In this document: positions 14,583 through 18,204 of the stretch, in pieces
Layout: each line of letters opens with the position of its first letter
Numbering within the stretch: position 1 is the stretch's first letter
Assembly (NCBI GenBank): GCA_934726435.1
Contig: CAKVDR010000006.1
Coordinates: 1-18,204, forward strand
Reading direction: 5' to 3'
DNA length: 18,204 nt
Source: an uncultured Eubacteriales bacterium
GTDB lineage: Bacteria; Bacillota; Clostridia; Oscillospirales; Acutalibacteraceae
The notes under the pieces: generated by a model
What the model was told of the DNA's origin: nothing
Database searches by the model: none
What the model saw: the letters and a program-made list of their open reading frames with translations, nothing else
Position numbers and translations under genes: made by a program

Positions 14583-15731
14583 CTAATCATTCCTTATCAT
14601 TTTAAAAGTTTTTTCTTTTTCGCAGGGCAAAATTTCCCCTGTTAGCGAATAATAAATATTCGTAAATTTGTTTTCAAGTTCAAAAAATTCTTGTGCGTTA
14701 CTTCCAAGTTTTAAAACATCCGAATATCTCGTAAGAACCGGGAAATTAACATTTTTAAGTATTTCAAAACCCTTTTTATCACTTCCAAGAACCCTTATGT
14801 AAGGGATTTCTGCATTTGACAAACTTGAGTTAATCCCCAAAAAAGCACAAAGAATAATCCTTTTTATGCGGGCCATTGTGTACCTTTTAGTTTTAGCAAG
14901 CTCCAGAAGTTCAGGCAGCGAACAAGCTTTTTTAACTGCGCTGTAAATCCTGTTTTCAAGGCCTTCGCTAACATCGGGTAAGTTCGCAAAATCGCTTTTT
15001 TCAAGGCTCCTGAGCTTACAAATTATCTCTCTTCCCATTTCAAAATATGGAACTTTCAAGTTGGCATTAAACTTTACTTTTTCTGGAATATAACTTTTAA
15101 AATCTAAATTCCCTTGAGTTATCATTTCTCTTAATTTCGAAGCCGAAAAATATCTTCCCGGGACCTCCATGCGCTTCACAGGCAGGCAATCAAGTCTCAT
15201 TCCAAGCTTATCCATAGCTTTTAAATATTCCACCGCTAAAATATTATTCGGTTTTTTAATCTCGCCCGCAAGTTCAAGATTTTTTGAAATATTTCTCACT
15301 GCATTTTCACGGCAAACAGCAAAGCTAAGCCCTTTTTCAAGTTGGAGCTTAACTTCTTTCTTAAAAATTTCAGTTCTAAGAATTTCTTTTATTTTAATCA
15401 AATTTTCGAAGTTTTCGGTTTCAGTGCCAAAAGCGATAGAATCAATTTGGCTACCAAGTTTTTTAATAATGCTCAAAGCAGAAAAGGCATATTTCTCAGC
15501 AGTAGCTAGAACTTTCACTGTCGGGAGCTCAATAACTAAATTGGCTCCCATTTGCAAAGCCGCCTTCGCGCGAGCATCCTTCGGGAAAATCGCGACCTCT
15601 CCCCTTTGAACATAATTGCCACTCATAATAACAACAATATGGCTGCAGCCTGAGTTTCTAATCTTTTCAAGAAGATACGCATGCCCGTTATGAAACGGGT
15701 TAAACTCAGCTACAACCGCACAAATTTTCAT
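14583..15731 (-). CDS. tmcAL: tRNA(Met) cytidine acetate ligase TmcAL (YlbM family)
   Basis: It uses acetate and ATP to form N4-acetylcytidine at the wobble position of elongator tRNA-Met, which keeps Met codon reading accurate. The 382-residue protein opens with the nucleotidyltransferase fold: AEFNPFHNGH at 8-17 (HxGH-type ATP site), then MSGNYVQRGEVAIFPKDARAKAALQMGANLVIELP, and AFGTETEN further on. A helical C-terminal region completes the family length. The start at the ATG at 15731 is set by homology, since the family begins close to the first strand. AAGG lies about 11 bases upstream, a weak SD. It is followed by folC with overlapping ends and preceded on the same strand by a 50-residue membrane protein 30 bases away. 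The family was annotated earlier as a putative nucleotidyltransferase of the DUF795 group. Confidence 0.93.
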   Translation of the reverse strand: MKICAVVAEFNPFHNGHAYLLEKIRNSGCSHIVVIMSGNYVQRGEVAIFPKDARAKAALQMGANLVIELPTVKVLATAEKYAFSALSIIKKLGSQIDSIAFGTETENFENLIKIKEILRTEIFKKEVKLQLEKGLSFAVCRENAVRNISKNLELAGEIKKPNNILAVEYLKAMDKLGMRLDCLPVKRMEVPGRYFSASKLREMITQGNLDFKSYIPEKVKFNANLKVPYFEMGREIICKLRSLEKSDFANLPDVSEGLENRIYSAVKKACSLPELLELAKTKRYTMARIKRIILCAFLGINSSLSNAEIPYIRVLGSDKKGFEILKNVNFPVLTRYSDVLKLGSNAQEFFELENKFTNIYYSLTGEILPCEKEKTFKMIRND

Positions 15732-15761
15732 GAATAATCAAACCTTGCATATAATATATCT

Positions 15762-15914
15762 TTAAAGATAAAACACAATCGAACCGATAATGCCGCTTAT
15801 CATTAAAACCGTCCCGATTAAAGCCATGAATCTAATGCGTCTTTTTCTGCGAGCGGTGCTGGATTTCTTATAATTCTTAAAATCGTGTTTAATAACATTG
15901 TTTGACATTGCCAT
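15762..15914 (-). CDS. 50-residue basic single-helix membrane protein
   Basis: A short gene that is easily missed. Its product has a polar N-terminus, a strongly basic cluster (TARRKRRIRF, residues 20-29) and then one hydrophobic helix (about 30-49) that ends at the C-terminus. That order places the N-terminus in the cytoplasm by the positive-inside rule. There are two possible starts, ATG at 15914 and ATG two codons later at 15908; the run AAAGGG just upstream is better spaced for the second. It lies 30 bases before tmcAL on the same strand and ends in a 14-base palindrome. Tiny membrane proteins near division and cell-wall genes are common in Clostridia, and a pbp gene lies close by, but no function can be assigned. 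Confidence 0.6.
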   Translation of the reverse strand: MAMSNNVIKHDFKNYKKSSTARRKRRIRFMALIGTVLMISGIIGSIVFYL

Positions 15915-15968
15915 TACCCTTTCTTTTTGTAGATTTCAAATAGTTTAAAATTAAAAAGGAGAACAAAT

Positions 15969-16277
15969 ATGACAGATAATTTAACCATTTTAGAAGATGA
16001 TAACACAAATCAAGAAATTACGCAAGTAACCTGCAAAAAACCGGTGAGCCTCACTTTTGCAAGAATCACCGTCTGCATCAGTTTAATAACTGGGCTTTTA
16101 TTTTTAAGAGTTGGCAACAACAAGCTTTTTAAAGATGTTTCATGCTGCTATAAAAAAGCAATTTGCTACGAAAGCGAAAACGCAAACAAAATTCAAGAAA
16201 CGATTTCGAATAAAATTCAAACAATTCTAAACGATTTTAAATCTCAATCCATGAATATTTCAGGCACTTCTTTATAA
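15969..16277 (+). CDS. Small single-helix membrane protein of unknown function
   Basis: I do not recognise this 102-residue protein. An acidic N-terminus (residues 1-18) is followed by CKKPVSLTFAR, a hydrophobic helix (about 30-49), a Cys-containing segment (SCCYKKAICYE) and a predicted helical C-terminal part (NKIQETISNKIQTILNDF). The start is good: AAGGAG stands 7 to 8 bases before the ATG. It is the only plus-strand gene in the right part of the window. Its last 34 bases overlap the 3' end of the convergent pbp gene, and it diverges from the 50-residue gene with only 54 bases between. The N-terminal layout (short cytoplasmic tail, one helix, extracellular stalk) resembles the anchor of larger cell-wall enzymes, but no enzymatic domain follows. 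It may be a shortened relative of such a protein, which is inference. Confidence 0.7.
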   Translation: MTDNLTILEDDNTNQEITQVTCKKPVSLTFARITVCISLITGLLFLRVGNNKLFKDVSCCYKKAICYESENANKIQETISNKIQTILNDFKSQSMNISGTSL

Positions 16278-17875
16278 ATTCTTTCAACTATTTCTTTAAA
16301 TATCGGCCCTGCACTTTCGCCGCCTCCTGCGCCCGCTTCCGAAAGAATAACAATAGAATACTTCGGTTTATCATAAGGGAAAAACCCAGCAAACCACGAT
16401 TGCTCGATTCTCTTGCCGTCTTCAATTATTCCAGTTTGCGCAGTTGAAGTTTTTGCGGCAACTTCCGTTTCGGGGTCTTCGGGTTTGCCCTTTTTGCTCG
16501 TGCCGTAATCAACCGAGGCTTTCATGAACTCCTTAAGTTTCGAGGCAATTTCAGGCGAAATTATCTTCTCGGTTCTTTGAAGTTCAGAGTGAGCATCGTA
16601 TGGTAAAAATTTCATGTTTTCAGCCGCAAGACCTTTTATGAGTTTAGGGGGTGTGTAAATTCCTCCTGATGCAATGGCGTTTATTAAAGCCGAGATTTGC
16701 ACGGGGGTTGCAAGCAATTTGCCCTGACCAAAAGAAAAATTCGCAAGGGTTTTAATGTTTTCCAGGCTTTCGCTTGAAGGAAGCTTACCCTCTTTTGAAA
16801 TTATCCCGTCAGCAAAAGCAATTTCTTTGCCAAGCCCGAATTTACCCGCCATTTTCAGCAAATCGTCTTTATTTATTTTATTTTTAATAAGCTCAATGAA
16901 ATAGCCGTTACAAGAATAAGCAATGGCGTCTTGCATATTTATGAGGCCGTGCTTTTTGCAGTTGAAACATTTAAATTTAGCATCGTCAACCTCGTTAACG
17001 CCCTGGCAATCGTAAGAAAGGTCACTGTTAACGCCCTTTTTCAAAGCTGCTGCAGATGTAATTAACTTAAATATCGACCCCAAATTAAACGAACAAAAGC
17101 TTCTATTTAAAAGCGGCGAGTTTTTATCGTTTAAGTATTTCGAAACATCTTTCGGCGAGAAAGAAGGCAAACTCACGCAGGCTCTTACTTCACAATTCGG
17201 CACCTGAGTTATAACGACCGCTCCCCTGCCCATATGTTTAGCAGCACTTTCTTCGGCAATCGCTTGAATTCTACTGTCGATGTTAAGAACCACACCTTTT
17301 GAAGTAAAATACGATTTATCTTCTACGATGCTTTGCCCACCAGGGAGGATTTTGCCCGAAGCATCAACATCATATTTAATGCAAATATTCTGATTTTTGC
17401 CCGAAAGATATTCATCGAAAACTTTTTCAATTCCCGAAATTCCTTTTTTATCGCCTGAAATATAGCCTATTATATGCGGTGCTAAAGTCACTCCAGAGTA
17501 TCTTATCGGCACTTCGAAAATTTTAATCCACGGGCTTCTTACTTCTTTTTCAATTTCAATCATGAAAGGAGTGTTACCCGAGCATTTTTTGAAGAGTTCT
17601 TCTTTTTTATATTCAGAAACAGCAGGAGTAAGCGCACTTAGAGCTTCCACACTTGGAATAACCGCTGCCACAAGCTTTTTTTCAACATTTACAAGAGGAA
17701 CATTCCTGCAGTCGTAAATCGTGCCGCGAACATCTGAGATTCTTAGCTTATACGATTGTTGGTTGGAAGCTGCGTCTTTAAAATTATTTTTATTCGAAAT
17801 TAAATCAAGCGAGAAAAAAGAAAAACAAAAAAGACTCATCATTAAGCCAAAAAGAATTAATGCCCTTTTATACAT
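16244..17875 (-). CDS. Class B penicillin-binding protein (transpeptidase)
   Basis: A monofunctional peptidoglycan transpeptidase that crosslinks cell wall, anchored by one N-terminal helix (about residues 5-25). The extracytoplasmic part has a pedestal domain (RGTIYDCRNVPL, then HIIGYISGDKKGISGIEKVFDEYLSG) and a transpeptidase domain with SIFK at 267-270 (acyl-forming Ser 267) and SCN at 321-323. The third motif reads KTS (475-477) in AAKTSTAQTG where KTG is canonical. The 543-residue length is rather short for PBP2/SpoVD and there is no PASTA domain. It could act in elongation, division or sporulation; the sequence alone does not decide. mltG lies directly upstream on the same strand, so a wall-synthesis and wall-cutting pair is likely. 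The ATG follows a poor SD (AGGG at about 11 bases), which is partly inside a hairpin. Confidence 0.92.
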   Translation of the reverse strand: MYKRALILFGLMMSLFCFSFFSLDLISNKNNFKDAASNQQSYKLRISDVRGTIYDCRNVPLVNVEKKLVAAVIPSVEALSALTPAVSEYKKEELFKKCSGNTPFMIEIEKEVRSPWIKIFEVPIRYSGVTLAPHIIGYISGDKKGISGIEKVFDEYLSGKNQNICIKYDVDASGKILPGGQSIVEDKSYFTSKGVVLNIDSRIQAIAEESAAKHMGRGAVVITQVPNCEVRACVSLPSFSPKDVSKYLNDKNSPLLNRSFCSFNLGSIFKLITSAAALKKGVNSDLSYDCQGVNEVDDAKFKCFNCKKHGLINMQDAIAYSCNGYFIELIKNKINKDDLLKMAGKFGLGKEIAFADGIISKEGKLPSSESLENIKTLANFSFGQGKLLATPVQISALINAIASGGIYTPPKLIKGLAAENMKFLPYDAHSELQRTEKIISPEIASKLKEFMKASVDYGTSKKGKPEDPETEVAAKTSTAQTGIIEDGKRIEQSWFAGFFPYDKPKYSIVILSEAGAGGGESAGPIFKEIVERIYKEVPEIFMD

Positions 17876-17923
17876 AAAAAATCCGACCCTACCTTAAAAC
17901 GATTCTTCTATGGTAAGTGTCGG
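17876..17923 (-). terminator. Terminator-like hairpin between mltG and pbp
   Basis: On the minus strand CCGAC and TACC (17919-17923, 17912-17915 region) pair with GGTA and GTCGG (17890-17893, 17883-17887) across a small internal loop. The stem is followed by A and six T residues that run directly into the pbp start codon. It may terminate mltG transcripts or act as a leader element controlling pbp; the only SD-like bases of pbp lie in the 3' arm. Confidence 0.5.
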
Positions 17924-17953
17924 CATATTTAAAATTTAAAATACATGGGAATT

Positions 17954-18204
17954 TTATGAAAGACCTGCTTTTTTCAAATTTGTGATGTGAACATCATTGG
18001 TTTTAGCGAAGAAAGACTGACCCGAAACGCTATGGCAGTAATAATAGTAGTCAGTTTTCGCCGGGAAGAGCGCAGCTTTTATCGCTTCCATACCAGGGTT
18101 ACAAATCGGCCCCGGAGGCAAACCTTCAATTTTATAGGTATTATAAGAACTGTTAAAATTATTTTTTAATCTAGAAGGAACTACAGATTCACTCTTGTAA
18201 GGGT
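17954..18204 (-). CDS. mltG: Endolytic murein transglycosylase MltG, C-terminal part
   Basis: Only the last 83 codons or so are in the window; the gene continues beyond the right edge. The segment reads SSYNTYKIEGLPPGPICNPG, then MEAIKAALFPAKTDYYYYC, and FAKTNDVHITNLKKAGLS at the C-terminus. This is the highly conserved end of the YceG/MltG family. These inner-membrane enzymes cleave nascent glycan strands and thereby set chain length. The catalytic Glu lies upstream, outside the window. It is followed after 78 bases by the class B PBP gene on the same strand, with a terminator-like hairpin between. Family assignment is secure from the GLPPGPICNPG motif. Confidence 0.93.
   Translation of the reverse strand, partial: PYKSESVVPSRLKNNFNSSYNTYKIEGLPPGPICNPGMEAIKAALFPAKTDYYYYCHSVSGQSFFAKTNDVHITNLKKAGLS

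Overview
This AT-rich window reads as chromosome of an endospore-forming, low-GC Gram-positive bacterium, most likely a member of the Clostridia (Oscillospirales-like by overall impression; the family is inference). The main evidence is a spoIIGA-sigE sporulation pair, the tilS-hpt-ftsH order that is conserved in Firmicutes, purine-rich Shine-Dalgarno (SD) sequences, sigma-A-type promoters and intrinsic terminators. At least four genes appear to start with TTG.

Left part (1 to about 2060), accessory: a two-helix membrane protein of unknown function with its own terminator, a 700-base stretch without a supportable gene, a small XRE-type regulator, the C-terminal stub of a tyrosine recombinase, and a cluster of short TTGTCGTCAA iterons. 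All of this lies just beyond the 3' end of a tRNA-Lys gene. It looks like the worn remains of an integrative element at a tRNA attachment site.

2029-4480: a five-tRNA operon on the minus strand (Gly-Arg-His-Gln-Lys) with a clear promoter and terminator. Next come sigE and spoIIGA (minus), encoding the mother-cell sigma factor and the protease that matures it, then a tRNA-Ser on the plus strand.

4500-11833, plus strand: thymidine kinase, replicative helicase DnaB, TilS, hypoxanthine phosphoribosyltransferase, FtsH and a membrane-anchored HtrA protease. Spacing is tight (dnaB and tilS overlap), and a strong terminator follows htrA. The set covers nucleotide salvage, replication, tRNA decoding and membrane protein quality control.

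11844-18204, mostly minus strand: first, a secreted or membrane-anchored protein of unknown function. It has a tandem-repeat linker between two helical regions that look like duplicates of each other, and it has its own promoter and terminator. Then follow tRNA-Ala, folC, tmcAL, an unlisted 50-residue membrane protein, a class B penicillin-binding protein and the C-terminal end of mltG at the window edge. One small plus-strand membrane protein gene sits between the 50-residue gene and the pbp gene and overlaps the pbp 3' end.

No complete new defence or mobile system is visible. The best candidates for novelty are the repeat-linker protein, the tRNA-Lys-associated element remnant with its iterons, and several active-site variants (DTCN in SpoIIGA, KTS in the PBP).
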